Source of the DNA: DAIDKA01 sp035503515
GTDB lineage: Bacteria; Pseudomonadota; Gammaproteobacteria; Steroidobacterales; Steroidobacteraceae
Length of the DNA: 64,000 nt
Assembly (NCBI GenBank): GCA_035503515.1
Contig: DATJTJ010000161.1
Location: 1-64,000 of the forward strand
Direction: 5' to 3'
This document shows positions 16,652 to 24,980 of the stretch, piece after piece. Position 1 is the stretch's first letter. Each line of letters starts with the position of its first letter. The position numbers and the translations under genes were made by a program. The notes below the pieces were generated by a model, which was not told where the DNA came from, made no database searches, and saw only the letters and a program-made list of their open reading frames with translations.

Positions 16652-17743
16652 GTGAAGATTCAAGCCGCCGTGTCGCGCACCGGGTCGACTCCCCCGCAGA
16701 TCGAGGAGCTCGATCTCGACGAGCCGCGCGCCGATGAGGTACGGGTGCGCATCGTAGCGAGCGGCATCTGCCATACCGACCTCTCCTGCCATCGTGGACA
16801 GGGCGTTCCCGTGCCCCTGCCCATCGTGCTGGGCCACGAGGGCGCGGGCGTCGTGGAAGGCATTGGCGCGGGCGTACGCGGACTGCAGCCGGGCGATCAT
16901 GTGGTGCTCAGCGGCGCCTCGTGCGGTCTGTGCCCCAGCTGCCGTGCGGCACGCCCCACCTATTGCCGCGATGCCATCAAGTTGAGTTTCGGTGGCATGC
17001 GGGCGGATGGCTCCTCCCCGCTGAGCCAGGGCGGCAGCCGCATCGCCGGCGCGTTCTTTGCGCAGTCGTCCTTTGCCACGCACGTGAACACACCCCAGTC
17101 CACGGCGGTCAAGGTCCCCCCGGATGTACCGCTGCACCTGCTGGGACCGCTGGGTTGCGGCCTCATCACCGGCGCCGGCGCCATGCTCGAGGCATTGAAG
17201 GTCGCGCCCGGACAGTCCGTGGTGATCTTCGGCGTCGGCAGCGTCGGACTGGCGGCGGTCATGGCCGCACGCATCGCCGGTGCATCGAGCATCGTCGCCG
17301 TGGATGTGTCCGCGGAGCGCCTGCGGCTCGCCAGATCGCTGGGCGCGACCGAGGCGGTGCCCTCCAATGACGGAACCGCGGCGGCGCTGCGCGAGATCCA
17401 GCCTTATGGGTTCACCTACAGTTTCAACACCACCCATGTGCCTGCGATCTACACCCTCGCGAGCGCCTGCCTCGCCAACGAGGGCACGGCCGGCATCGTG
17501 ACCCGCCCCCAGGGCGAGTGGACGCTGAACGTTTCGCAGCTGCTCGCGGGTGGCCGCAGGATGCAGGGCATTCTCGGCGGCAGTGCCAATCCGCAGTTGT
17601 TCATTCCGCTGCTGATCGACTACTGGCGCCAGGGCCGCTTTGCTTTCGACCGGCTGATCAGCGAATTCGCCTTCCGGGATCTCGATCGGGCATGGCAGGC
17701 GGCCACCACCGGCGAAGTCATCAAGCCGGTGCTGAAGATGTAA
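16652..17743 (+). CDS. Zinc-dependent NAD alcohol dehydrogenase (aryl-alcohol type)
   Basis: 363 residues from GTG 16652 with GAGGA upstream. Medium-chain dehydrogenase: catalytic-zinc Cys in GICHTDLSCH, His in GHEGAGVVEGIG, a structural zinc site in CGLCPSCRAARPTYC, and NAD binding through GVGSVGLAAVMAA followed by an Asp (VAVDVS) that favours NAD over NADP. GPLGCGLITGAGA resembles class III and benzyl/aryl alcohol dehydrogenases. It likely oxidises an aromatic or long-chain alcohol to the aldehyde. Partner of the divergent hydroxyacid-type dehydrogenase. Confidence 0.9.
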   Translation: MKIQAAVSRTGSTPPQIEELDLDEPRADEVRVRIVASGICHTDLSCHRGQGVPVPLPIVLGHEGAGVVEGIGAGVRGLQPGDHVVLSGASCGLCPSCRAARPTYCRDAIKLSFGGMRADGSSPLSQGGSRIAGAFFAQSSFATHVNTPQSTAVKVPPDVPLHLLGPLGCGLITGAGAMLEALKVAPGQSVVIFGVGSVGLAAVMAARIAGASSIVAVDVSAERLRLARSLGATEAVPSNDGTAAALREIQPYGFTYSFNTTHVPAIYTLASACLANEGTAGIVTRPQGEWTLNVSQLLAGGRRMQGILGGSANPQLFIPLLIDYWRQGRFAFDRLISEFAFRDLDRAWQAATTGEVIKPVLKM

Positions 17744-17845
17744 CGTCGACTCAGGCGGCCTGGATGGCACCGCGCGGCTGTCCAGGATTTCGTAGCGAGA
17801 ACGGATTTTCACTGTCCCCTCGGATCGTGGCGCGACCGACCTTGC

Positions 17846-17888
17846 AAAAAAACCGCCGTGCCGTTGAGACGCATCAAGCGGCACGGCG
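17846..17888 (-). terminator. Rho-independent terminator (leftward)
   Basis: Read on the minus strand, a long hairpin (arms GCCGTGCCGCTTGA and TCAACGGCACGGC, one bulge, six-base loop) is followed by GG and seven T. It lies about 60 bp beyond the stop at 17949 and supports leftward transcription there. It could also act on the end of the alcohol dehydrogenase transcript as a plain hairpin. Confidence 0.75.
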
Positions 17889-17948
17889 CTCCGGCGACCC
17901 GCCGGCGGCAAGGTCACCGCAACCGCAAGAGGAAGACGGGCGCGCGGG

Positions 17949-18239
17949 TCAGGCGTAGACGGACAGCCGGCTTGCCGGGGGTTCGCGCAGACTGAAGACG
18001 GCGGCATAAAGCCCGACGCCGATCGGGAGGCGACTGACTTCGGCCGCCTGCACGGGGGCCGTCGTCAAGATCCGTCCCGGCACCCGGGAGGCTTGCAGCG
18101 CACCCTTCAGGGGCTTCAGATACGTCGCAGCCGGAACATAGTCCGCGTCGGTGAAGTCGTCCGCGCCGGTGCGACGCCCTGGCACATCGGCGGCGACGGG
18201 CGCCCGGGGCGCGCTCCAGAGTGCGAGATCCGTCCGCAA
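17949..18239 (-). CDS. Hypothetical protein
   Basis: 96 residues from TTG 18239, which has GAGGAAGGGGG about 8 nt upstream. The sequence is not recognised; it has no membrane segment or Cys motif and is rich in Ala, Pro and Val. Support comes from the ribosome site, the leftward terminator 60 bp downstream and a same-strand small gene 15 bp upstream. It may instead be non-coding. Confidence 0.4.
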   Translation of the reverse strand: MRTDLALWSAPRAPVAADVPGRRTGADDFTDADYVPAATYLKPLKGALQASRVPGRILTTAPVQAAEVSRLPIGVGLYAAVFSLREPPASRLSVYA

Positions 18240-18254
18240 GGCGGTCCCCCTTCC

Positions 18255-18434
18255 TCAGCGCACCGCAGGCGGTGGCTGAACGGGAGCTGGCGGCGGCACG
18301 GGAGACTCGATATGGTCGTCTGCAGGCGCGCCGGGCTGCTGCACCGGATGGCGGGTGCCCCGGGCGTTGCCCGGATCGCCCGTGCTCGACCCGGAGCCTG
18401 CGGCGTGCGAGTCCTGTTCCTTGAGGTCTGTCAT
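18255..18434 (-). CDS. Small Pro-rich hypothetical protein
   Basis: 59 residues from ATG 18434 (GAGGGA upstream). Acidic, disordered and Pro-rich toward the end (PVPPPAPVQPPPAVR). No family recognised. It would form a two-gene leftward unit with the 17949-18239 frame, ending at the terminator at 17846. Confidence 0.35.
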   Translation of the reverse strand: MTDLKEQDSHAAGSGSSTGDPGNARGTRHPVQQPGAPADDHIESPVPPPAPVQPPPAVR

Positions 18435-18572
18435 GGTCGTAAGTCCCTCACGCATTGTGACGCGATTTGGCTATTTTCGCTGCCCCTTGTGGGCACACCG
18501 ACCGGCGTGGCGCGCAAGCCGTGGTAAGAGTCGGCCGGCAAGATCCTGCCGCAAACTGCAAGGCTCTGGCCC

Positions 18573-19172
18573 GTGAAAGGTTTTCGGCGCTCGGCGCTAT
18601 GGATCGCCCTCCTCCTTCTGGCATGCGGCAATGTCCTGCCGTGCGCGGCTGGCGAACCGCGGGTCAGGATCGCCACCGCACTGGGCACCGTGATCGTCGA
18701 GATCGACGCGACCCATGCTCCGGGGACTGCCGCGAATTTCCTGCGCTATGTCGATCAGCACTTCTATGACGGCGGGGCGTTCCACCGTACCGTGACGCTG
18801 CACAATCAACCGGACAACGCGGTCAAGATCGAAGTCATCCAGGCCGGCATCAATCCACGCCGCGTATCCGAGGAGTACGCGCCCATCGCCCTAGAGCGCA
18901 CCACTGTCAGCGGTCTTCGGCATCTGGCGGGCGTGATCTCCATGGCCCGCGATGGCCCGGACACGGCCACCAGTGATTTCTTCATCTGTGTCACGGATCA
19001 ACCGAGCCTGGACTTTGGCGGCGCACGCAATCCGGACGGCCAGGGATTCGCGGCCTTCGGCCACGTGGTGAGCGGCATGCCGGTGGTACGCCGTATCCAG
19101 CGCTCCCGGGCACGCGGCCAGCATCTGTCACCGCCCGTGCGGATACTCTCGATCCGGCGGGTGACCGGATGA
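18573..19172 (+). CDS. Exported cyclophilin-type peptidyl-prolyl isomerase
   Basis: 199 residues from GTG 18573. A signal peptide (ALLLLACGNVLPCAAG) precedes a compact cyclophilin domain: VIVEIDATHAPGTAANFLRYVDQHFYDGGAFHRTV, SMARDGPDTATSDFFICV and FAAFGHVVSGMPVV. The catalytic Arg (FHR) is kept; the usual FxMQGGD reads IEVIQAGI, typical of divergent periplasmic forms. Speeds proline isomerisation in exported proteins. Possibly a lipoprotein, since Cys occurs in LLACGN, but the lipobox is imperfect. Confidence 0.85.
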   Translation: MKGFRRSALWIALLLLACGNVLPCAAGEPRVRIATALGTVIVEIDATHAPGTAANFLRYVDQHFYDGGAFHRTVTLHNQPDNAVKIEVIQAGINPRRVSEEYAPIALERTTVSGLRHLAGVISMARDGPDTATSDFFICVTDQPSLDFGGARNPDGQGFAAFGHVVSGMPVVRRIQRSRARGQHLSPPVRILSIRRVTG

Positions 19173-19176
19173 GGCA

Positions 19177-19482
19177 TCACTCCAGTTCGTGCTCCTTCAA
19201 CCATATGTAGAAATGCAGCACGCCTGAGATCGCAGCCGTGATGACCGCGACGGTGGTGACGGCGGCCGCGACCTTGACGAGGGTCGGCTGCCGCGCCAGG
19301 TGCAATGAGACCGCGATGCCGCGCAGACCATGGGGTCCGAAATGGGCGGCCAGCGCGCCGACCACACCCGACACCGCACCGGTCAGGGCGGCGACCGCCG
19401 CAGTCATCTTGGACAGCCGCTTCGGATGCATCCGGCCCATGCGGACCGGCTCCTGCGGCACGGTTGTTATTGTCGAGGACAT
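19177..19482 (-). CDS. Small membrane protein, unknown function
   Basis: 101 residues with two hydrophobic stretches: about 27-46 (Gly/Ala-rich, SGVVGALAAHFG) and 70-92 (VAAAVTTVAVITAAISGVLHFYIW). The N-terminus is basic (MHPKRLSK) and the C-terminus acidic (KEHELE). Probably an inner-membrane protein. Convergent with the cyclophilin gene, 4 bp apart. No family recognised. Confidence 0.55.
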   Translation of the reverse strand: MSSTITTVPQEPVRMGRMHPKRLSKMTAAVAALTGAVSGVVGALAAHFGPHGLRGIAVSLHLARQPTLVKVAAAVTTVAVITAAISGVLHFYIWLKEHELE

Positions 19483-19552
19483 GCCGGATTCCTTCCCCTG
19501 CGCCGATTATAGCGGCGGGGTGGCCCGTTGTCGCACCGCCATCCTTATGTCA

Positions 19553-20341
19553 TCAGAACGTCGAGCGGGTGGCGCCGCCGTCGACCACGATGCTCTGACC
19601 GGTGATGTACCCGGCGTACTGGCTGCACAGCCAGGCGACCAGCGCACCGACATCGCGGGAGTCGCCGAATCGGCGCGCAGCGATGCGGAAATCCGCGGCG
19701 AACTTCGCCACCTCGTCCTCATAGGTGGTGCCGTTGGCCCGGGCCCGTGCCGTGAGCTGCTCCTGGGTGAACGCGGTGTGGAACATGCCGGGCAGGACAT
19801 TGTTGATCGTGACGCCATGCTGCACCACCCGCAAGGCGACGGCGCCCGCATAGTTGATCAGCGCCGCCCGCGGCGCGCCCGAAAGGATACGCAGCTCCAG
19901 GGGAAACTTTGCCGCAATGGTGGCGATATTGACGATCCTGCCCCAGCCGCGGCTCACCATGCCTTCGAGCACGGCATGCATGAAATGCACGGGACTCAGC
20001 AGTCCGGTATCAAGGCTTGCCCGCCACTGCGCGTCATCGATCTGCCGGTAGTCCTCGGTCATCGGCGGGGGCGAACAGGTCGCCACCAGGATGTCCGGTG
20101 CCGGACAGGCGGCCAGGATGCGGCCGAGGCCCTCTTGCCGTGAATGATCGGCCACCACCGGTGTGACCCGGACGCCGGTTTCGGCGGCGATTTCCGCGGC
20201 GGTCGCGCGCAGCCGCGCCTCGCCCCGCGCCGAGATCACCAGCTCCACGCCTTCGCGTGCCAGCGCCAGTGCCGCCTCCTTGCCCATGCCGGCACTGCCG
20301 CCATTGACGAGGGCCTTGCGGCCACGGATTCCCAGATCCAT
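19553..20341 (-). CDS. SDR-family oxidoreductase
   Basis: 262 residues from ATG 20341. Cofactor motif GGSAGMGKEAA, CSPPP in place of the NNAG block, IVNIATIAAKFP and a C-terminal GQSIVVDGGATRSTF typical of FabG-like SDRs. The active-site Tyr reads INYAGA; the YxxxK Lys is replaced (YAGAV), which is unusual and may affect activity. The second gene of a leftward pair with DUF6152, 16 bp apart, divergent from an IclR regulator and its palindrome, so probably inducible catabolic. Confidence 0.85.
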   Translation of the reverse strand: MDLGIRGRKALVNGGSAGMGKEAALALAREGVELVISARGEARLRATAAEIAAETGVRVTPVVADHSRQEGLGRILAACPAPDILVATCSPPPMTEDYRQIDDAQWRASLDTGLLSPVHFMHAVLEGMVSRGWGRIVNIATIAAKFPLELRILSGAPRAALINYAGAVALRVVQHGVTINNVLPGMFHTAFTQEQLTARARANGTTYEDEVAKFAADFRIAARRFGDSRDVGALVAWLCSQYAGYITGQSIVVDGGATRSTF

Positions 20342-20357
20342 CGCGACTCCTTGCGCG

Positions 20358-20735
20358 TCAGGGCTCGCTGAGCGGCTTGCCGATGGGCTGGCCGTTCGCA
20401 AACCATCCGGCACGCAGCCTGAAATACCTGCTGCCATCGCGCGCCGGCCAGCCCTCGAGGGTGATCTTGTCCCCGACGTGGATACTCTCGGGCGTCCAGC
20501 CGCGGCGTCTGAGAATCGAAGGCGAATTGGTCTCGGCGCGCCACAGCGTCGTGCCGCCGCCATGGGGCACGGCGAGCGTGATCACGCCATGCGGGTTGCG
20601 GAATTCGAAATCCTTGACCACTCCGGTGATCTTGAAGACCTTGTCGTCGGTATTGAAGAATACGGCAAACGAGTGATGCGCTGCAGCAGTACTCGTCAGG
20701 ACCAGCGCCCAGACCGCGATCACGACCCGCTTCAT
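20358..20735 (-). CDS. DUF6152-like exported protein
   Basis: 125 residues from ATG 20735. A signal peptide (MKRVVIAVWALVLTSTAAA) leads to AHHSFAVFFNTDD, then GVVKDFEFRNPHGVITLAV, a pattern I recognise from DUF6152 proteins, small periplasmic beta-barrel (OB-like) proteins of unknown role. First gene of the SDR operon, so regulated with it by the IclR protein through the 20-bp palindrome 41 bp upstream. Confidence 0.75.
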   Translation of the reverse strand: MKRVVIAVWALVLTSTAAAHHSFAVFFNTDDKVFKITGVVKDFEFRNPHGVITLAVPHGGGTTLWRAETNSPSILRRRGWTPESIHVGDKITLEGWPARDGSRYFRLRAGWFANGQPIGKPLSEP

Positions 20736-20775
20736 TCCGCTCTCCTCGCTCGGCTTCCTTTCGGAGTTTACGCAA

Positions 20776-20795
20776 AATGGAATCATGATTCCATT
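20776..20795. promoter_or_regulatory. Perfect 20-bp palindrome, candidate IclR operator
   Basis: The half site AATGGAATCA is repeated as its exact inverse. The core TGGAAT...ATTCCA resembles IclR-family sites such as that of E. coli IclR. It lies midway between the divergent iclR-type gene (start 20858) and the DUF6152/SDR operon (start 20735), so one site could control both. Confidence 0.7.
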
Positions 20796-20857
20796 CCTGA
20801 AAGAGGGCCACGGCGCTATAGTGGCAGCCGGCGGACGGGCAAACACGGAGCGATGAG

Positions 20858-21625
20858 TTGGCGGAATCAGCTGCGGCGCATGGCGCCGCCGGGCGCACCC
20901 TGGAACTGCTGCGATTCATCGCCAGCGGTGATCGCGAGTTCGCCCTCAAGGACATTGCGGATCGGGCCGGGCTCGCCGCGAGCACGGCTCACCGCCTGAT
21001 CGAGCAGTGGGTCAGGCGCGATCTGCTGGAGCGTTCCGGGCCGAAGGCCTATCGCATGGGGCCGGAACTGTTCCGGCTGGCATCGCTGGTATTGCAGAAA
21101 TTCGCCGCCAATCGTGTCGCCCGGCCTTTCCTCGAAACGCTTTCTGCCCAGTGGCATGAAACCGCCCTGTTCTGCCTCTACAACCCTTCCGCCCGCACCG
21201 CCACGGTCAGCGATTCCATCAGCAGCCCGCACCCGCTCAAATATGAACTCGCACCGCTGTCCCAGGTGTCGCTCGCGTGGGGGTCCCTGGGGCGCGCCAT
21301 CCTGGCGCACCTGTCCGCGACCGACATCGAGGCCGTGCTGGCGGGCAATCCGCGCGGCCCCTTGAGCGGCCGGTTGCTGCCACCGCGGCGAACCCTGATG
21401 CGCGAACTTGCGCTCATTCGCTCGCAGGGCTTTGCCCTCTACGAGGATCCGCGGATGAACGTGGCCGGCGTCAGCGCTCCGGTGCTGCATGCCGATGCGC
21501 GGGTCATCGGCTGCCTCGGCGTGATCATGCCGGCATCGCGCTTCGGCAAGTCCATCCGCCAGCGACTGCCGCAGGCGATCACGCGCAGTGCCCGTGAACT
21601 GAGCGTCGCGCTGGCCCTGCAGTGA
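20858..21625 (+). CDS. IclR-family transcriptional regulator
   Basis: 255 residues from TTG 20858. The N-terminal winged helix (about 10-70) includes ALKDIADRAGLAASTAHRLIEQWVRRDLLER. The C-terminal effector domain contains LAWGSLGRAILAHL and the GCLGVIMPASRF strand seen across the family. It probably controls the divergent DUF6152/SDR pair and itself through the palindrome at 20776. The effector is likely a small organic acid; unproven. Confidence 0.9.
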   Translation: MAESAAAHGAAGRTLELLRFIASGDREFALKDIADRAGLAASTAHRLIEQWVRRDLLERSGPKAYRMGPELFRLASLVLQKFAANRVARPFLETLSAQWHETALFCLYNPSARTATVSDSISSPHPLKYELAPLSQVSLAWGSLGRAILAHLSATDIEAVLAGNPRGPLSGRLLPPRRTLMRELALIRSQGFALYEDPRMNVAGVSAPVLHADARVIGCLGVIMPASRFGKSIRQRLPQAITRSARELSVALALQ

Positions 21626-21643
21626 TGCACCCCCGGTGCGTTT

Positions 21644-22093
21644 TCAGCGCACCGCGTAGTAACGGAACAGGGAATGATCCGGCGGGTCCTCGGGCCGCAG
21701 CTTCGGCATGCGCTTGCCGATACCCACGACGACGGTACGGTTCAGCCAGTCATGAGCCCCTTGGGGTGCCCGAAAGTACGGGGTGCAGCGGAAATAGCTG
21801 CCGTGGACATAGCCGAGGTTGCGGATGTAGATGAGCGCCCCGTCATCCGCCTGGATCATGTAATGGGCATTGAGTTCCACGACCCCGTCCGAGCGGACGA
21901 TGGGCCAGTCTGCGCCGCTGTAGTCGACGATCCTGCCCTGCAGTCTTGGCCCGGCGACCGTGCAGCCCTCGCCGACCGAGGTGTAGCCCTGCTTCGCGCC
22001 TCCGGCGAGCGGCTCGGACAGCCAACGGCGGTGGAAGTTGATGCGCACGTCGAACACGTGTTCGTGGCGCAGTTCCAGGTCCGGATCGCTCAT
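21644..22093 (-). CDS. DUF3237 protein
   Basis: 149 residues. Pattern of DUF3237: LSEPLAGGAKQGYTSVGEGCTVAGPRLQGRIVDYSGADW, then a long DGVVELNAHYMIQADDGALIYIRNLGY block and a PYFRAP/HDWLNRTVVVG end. DUF3237 proteins are small beta-barrels often found in aromatic or hydroxy-acid catabolic clusters; activity is not settled. Its ATG overlaps the stop of the threonine-dehydrogenase-like gene (ATGA), making it the third gene of that operon. Confidence 0.85.
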   Translation of the reverse strand: MSDPDLELRHEHVFDVRINFHRRWLSEPLAGGAKQGYTSVGEGCTVAGPRLQGRIVDYSGADWPIVRSDGVVELNAHYMIQADDGALIYIRNLGYVHGSYFRCTPYFRAPQGAHDWLNRTVVVGIGKRMPKLRPEDPPDHSLFRYYAVR

Positions 22094-23058
22094 CGCGCCG
22101 AGCTTACGCCGGCAGCCGTGGGTTGTGAAACGAGGTTGCGCCACATGTCATCGACCATCGAATCCAGATCGAACTGCGGACTCCAGGACCAGTCGTCGCG
22201 CGCCGCCGAATCATCGAGGCTCTGCGGCCAGGAGGCGGCGATCGCCTGGCGGAAATCCGGCGCGTAATCGATGGTGAATCCGGGCTGGCGCCGGCGTATG
22301 CCATCGGCGAGCTGCGCCGGGGTGATGCTGATCCCCGCAAGGTTGTACGCAGCGTGCTGGCGCAGCCGCTCTGCGGGTGCCTCCATCAGCAGCAGTGTCG
22401 CGCGGATCGCATCCGGCATGTACATGAGCGGCAAGGCCTGGTCGGCCCGCAGAAAGCAGGTGTAGTGGCCCCGGTCCCGTGCGGCGTGAAAGATCTCCAC
22501 CGCGTAGTCCGTCGTGCCTCCGCCCGGTGGCGTGCGGTAGCTGATCAGTCCGGGATAGCGGATGCTGCGGACATCCAGGCCATGGTTCAGGTGGTACCAG
22601 TGGCACCAGCGCTCCCCGGCGAGCTTGCTCAGGCCGTAGACGGTGACCGGATCCATGATGGTCGTCTGCGGCGTGTGCAGCCGGGGCGTCGAGGGACCGA
22701 AGGCGGCAATCGAGCTGGGCCAGAACACGCGCTGCACACGGCACTCGCGGGCGACTTCCAGCACGTTCAGCAGCGAACGCATGTTCAGGTCCCAGGCCCA
22801 CAGCGGATCCTTCTCCCCTTTGGCCGACAGCGCCGCGACCAGCAGATAGATCTGCTCGATGGCCTGGTCTTCGACCATCGCCCGCAGGGCCTGCGCGTCC
22901 AGCACATTCAGCGAGCGATAGGGGATTCCCGCCACGCGGCCCTGCGGCGCAAGATCGCTGCCGAGGACGCTCAGCCGGCCGTACCGCAGCGCGAGGTGTT
23001 CGATCAGTTCCGAACCGATCTGACCGTTTGCGCCGAGCACCAGTACCTTGGGAGCCAT
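22090..23058 (-). CDS. NAD-dependent epimerase-type L-threonine 3-dehydrogenase
   Basis: 322 residues of the extended SDR (epimerase) family: GANGQIGSELIEHL binds NAD, PSSIAAFGPSTP holds the catalytic Ser/Thr, and YGLSKLAGE gives the Tyr-Lys pair. The same family supplies short-chain threonine dehydrogenases (L-threonine to 2-amino-3-ketobutyrate), and the gene lies 19 bp after kbl, which acts on that product. That context drives the call; a sugar epimerase is the alternative. Regulated with kbl from the promoter near 24302. Confidence 0.82.
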   Translation of the reverse strand: MAPKVLVLGANGQIGSELIEHLALRYGRLSVLGSDLAPQGRVAGIPYRSLNVLDAQALRAMVEDQAIEQIYLLVAALSAKGEKDPLWAWDLNMRSLLNVLEVARECRVQRVFWPSSIAAFGPSTPRLHTPQTTIMDPVTVYGLSKLAGERWCHWYHLNHGLDVRSIRYPGLISYRTPPGGGTTDYAVEIFHAARDRGHYTCFLRADQALPLMYMPDAIRATLLLMEAPAERLRQHAAYNLAGISITPAQLADGIRRRQPGFTIDYAPDFRQAIAASWPQSLDDSAARDDWSWSPQFDLDSMVDDMWRNLVSQPTAAGVSSAR

Positions 23059-23077
23059 GAGCGTCGCCTGCGCGCGG

Positions 23078-24277
23078 TCAGTGCAGGATCTGAAGTTCAC
23101 GACCCGCCTGCCGGAAGGCCTCGACGGCCGCACGCAGATGTTCGAGTTCGTGCACGGCAGAGATCTGCGTACGGATCCGCGCCTGCCCGTGCGGTACCAC
23201 GGGATAGAAGAAGCCGACGGCGTATACCCCGAGTTCCAGCAGCCGCTGCGCAAGTTTCTGTGCCAGGACGGCCTCGTAGACCATGATCGGGATGATCGGG
23301 TGCATGCCCGGCTTCAGATCGAATCCCGCCGCCGTCATTTCCTGCCGGAAATACGCCGCATTGCGCTCGAGCCGGTCACGCAGCGCGGTGGAGCTGCCGA
23401 TGAGTTCCAGCGCCGCGAGCGAGCCGCCGATGACCGCGGGCGCGACCGAATTGCTGAACAGGTATGGACGCGATCTTTGCCGCAGCAGTTCGATGACGGC
23501 CCGCGACCCGCTGGTGAAGCCACCGCTGGCGCCACCGAGGGCCTTGCCCAGCGTCCCCGTGATGATGTCGATCCTGCCGAGGACCCCGCAGTGCTCGTGC
23601 GTGCCGCGTCCGGTGCGGCCGACGAAGCCGGACGCATGACTGTCGTCGATGCCCAGCAGGGCATCGTAGCGATCCGCCAGCGCCCTGATCCGGTCCAGCT
23701 GCGCGATGGTGCCGTCCATGGAAAACACGCCGTCGGTGAAGATCAGCACATCGCGCGCGCCGTCCGCGCGGGCCTGCCTGAGCTGCCTTTCCAGATCGGC
23801 CAGATCGGCGTGGGCGTAGCGATAGCGCTTCGCCTTGCACAACCGGATGCCGTCGATCACGGAGGCATGATTCAGCGCGTCCGAGATCACCGCGTCCTCG
23901 GCGCCCAGCAACGGCTCGAACAGTCCGCCGTTGGCGTCGAAGGCCGAGGAATACAGGATCGTATCCTGCGTGCCGAGGAACGCGGTCAGTCTCCCTTCCA
24001 GCTCCTTGTGCAGATCCTGGGTGCCGCAGATGAAGCGCACGGAACTGAGGCCGAAACCGCGGCTGTGCAGAGCGCTTTGCGCCCCGGCGATGATCGCCGG
24101 GTGATTCGACAGGCCGAGGTAATTGTTGGCGCAGAGATTGATGGCTTCGCGTCCCGCCACGGTGCGCACGATCGCGCCCTGCGCCGTGGCGAGCAACCGC
24201 TCGGATTTCTCAAGACCCGCAGCCTGGATCTCCTGCAGTTCGGCCCGGATCCGATCGTAGAAATGTGCGCCAGTCAT
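23078..24277 (-). CDS. kbl: Glycine C-acetyltransferase (2-amino-3-ketobutyrate CoA ligase)
   Basis: 399 residues, a PLP-dependent alpha-oxoamine synthase. It splits 2-amino-3-ketobutyrate with CoA to glycine and acetyl-CoA. Seen: NNYLGLSNHP, GFGLSSVRFICGTQDLHKELE (Kbl-specific), DDSHASGFVG and the Schiff-base Lys245 in GTLGKALGGASGG. Length equals E. coli Kbl. Start ATG 24277 has AAGGTGG upstream. First gene of the kbl-tdh-DUF3237 operon. Confidence 0.96.
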   Translation of the reverse strand: MTGAHFYDRIRAELQEIQAAGLEKSERLLATAQGAIVRTVAGREAINLCANNYLGLSNHPAIIAGAQSALHSRGFGLSSVRFICGTQDLHKELEGRLTAFLGTQDTILYSSAFDANGGLFEPLLGAEDAVISDALNHASVIDGIRLCKAKRYRYAHADLADLERQLRQARADGARDVLIFTDGVFSMDGTIAQLDRIRALADRYDALLGIDDSHASGFVGRTGRGTHEHCGVLGRIDIITGTLGKALGGASGGFTSGSRAVIELLRQRSRPYLFSNSVAPAVIGGSLAALELIGSSTALRDRLERNAAYFRQEMTAAGFDLKPGMHPIIPIMVYEAVLAQKLAQRLLELGVYAVGFFYPVVPHGQARIRTQISAVHELEHLRAAVEAFRQAGRELQILH

Positions 24278-24301
24278 CCGCCGCCACCTTGAGTTTCGTT
24301 C

Positions 24302-24331
24302 ATTATACTGTACGCTCTTCCAACTTATCAA
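24302..24331 (-). promoter_or_regulatory. Predicted sigma-70 promoter of the kbl operon
   Basis: On the minus strand TTGATA (24331-24326) and a perfect TATAAT (24307-24302) are 18 bp apart. The kbl ATG lies 24 nt after the -10. The XRE-cupin gene diverges from the same 86-bp gap and may act here. Confidence 0.6.
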
Positions 24332-24363
24332 ACGCGGTGGTGGACATCTCAACGGATACGGCC

Positions 24364-24975
24364 ATGGCCAGGAAAGACAAAGGGTCGCGCACGGAATCAC
24401 GGGCGCCGCTCATCGCCCCACCCAGCGTCGGCGCCGCGCTCTCGGCCCTGCGCCAGAGCGAGGGACTGTCGCTGGAGGCGCTGGCGCGGCAGTCCGGAGT
24501 GTCGAAGTCGATGCTGTCGCAGATCGAGCGCGACAAGACCAACCCGACCGTCGCGGTCGTGTGGCGTCTGGCGCAGGCATTGGGCGTGGAAGTGGCGGAA
24601 CTGTTGCGTGGTGAGGCGCGCGGCGCCCACCACGGCATCAGCCTGGTTCCGAGTTCCCAGACCCCGAACCTGCGTACGGCGGATGCCCGATGCGAACTGC
24701 GGATCCTGGGGCCGGTGGAACTGGCGGGCCGCTTCGAGTGGTACGAAATCACCCTGCAGCCCGGCGGGGCGCTGCGCAGTGAAGCGCACCCGCCGGGCTC
24801 GCGTGAACACCTGACGGTGCTGAACGGACTGGTCAGCGTGACGAGCGGCGATCGCGGCCTGCATGTCAAGCCCGGGGAAACGGCGCGCTACGCAGCCGAT
24901 GTGCCGCACGCCATCATCAACGAAGGCAAATCAAAGGCCGTCGCGTTGCTGGTGGTTCTGCACCCGCGCTCGTAG
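24364..24975 (+). CDS. XRE-family regulator with cupin domain
   Basis: 203 residues from ATG 24364; in-frame upstream starts exist but lack a ribosome site. An HTH (about 20-75: LSLEALARQSGVSKSMLSQIERDKTNPTVAVVWRLAQALG) is followed by a cupin barrel (about 125-200, HPPGSREHLTVLNG and GETARYAADVPHAIIN). This layout is common to regulators of amino acid and polyamine catabolism. It diverges from kbl, so control of threonine breakdown is likely, with an amino acid as possible ligand. Confidence 0.88.
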   Translation: MARKDKGSRTESRAPLIAPPSVGAALSALRQSEGLSLEALARQSGVSKSMLSQIERDKTNPTVAVVWRLAQALGVEVAELLRGEARGAHHGISLVPSSQTPNLRTADARCELRILGPVELAGRFEWYEITLQPGGALRSEAHPPGSREHLTVLNGLVSVTSGDRGLHVKPGETARYAADVPHAIINEGKSKAVALLVVLHPRS

Positions 24976-24980
24976 GGCGC

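Noticed and set aside
16607..18007. 466-residue open frame on the minus strand
   Set aside because: Antisense to the zinc alcohol dehydrogenase; Arg/Asp/His-rich shadow composition.
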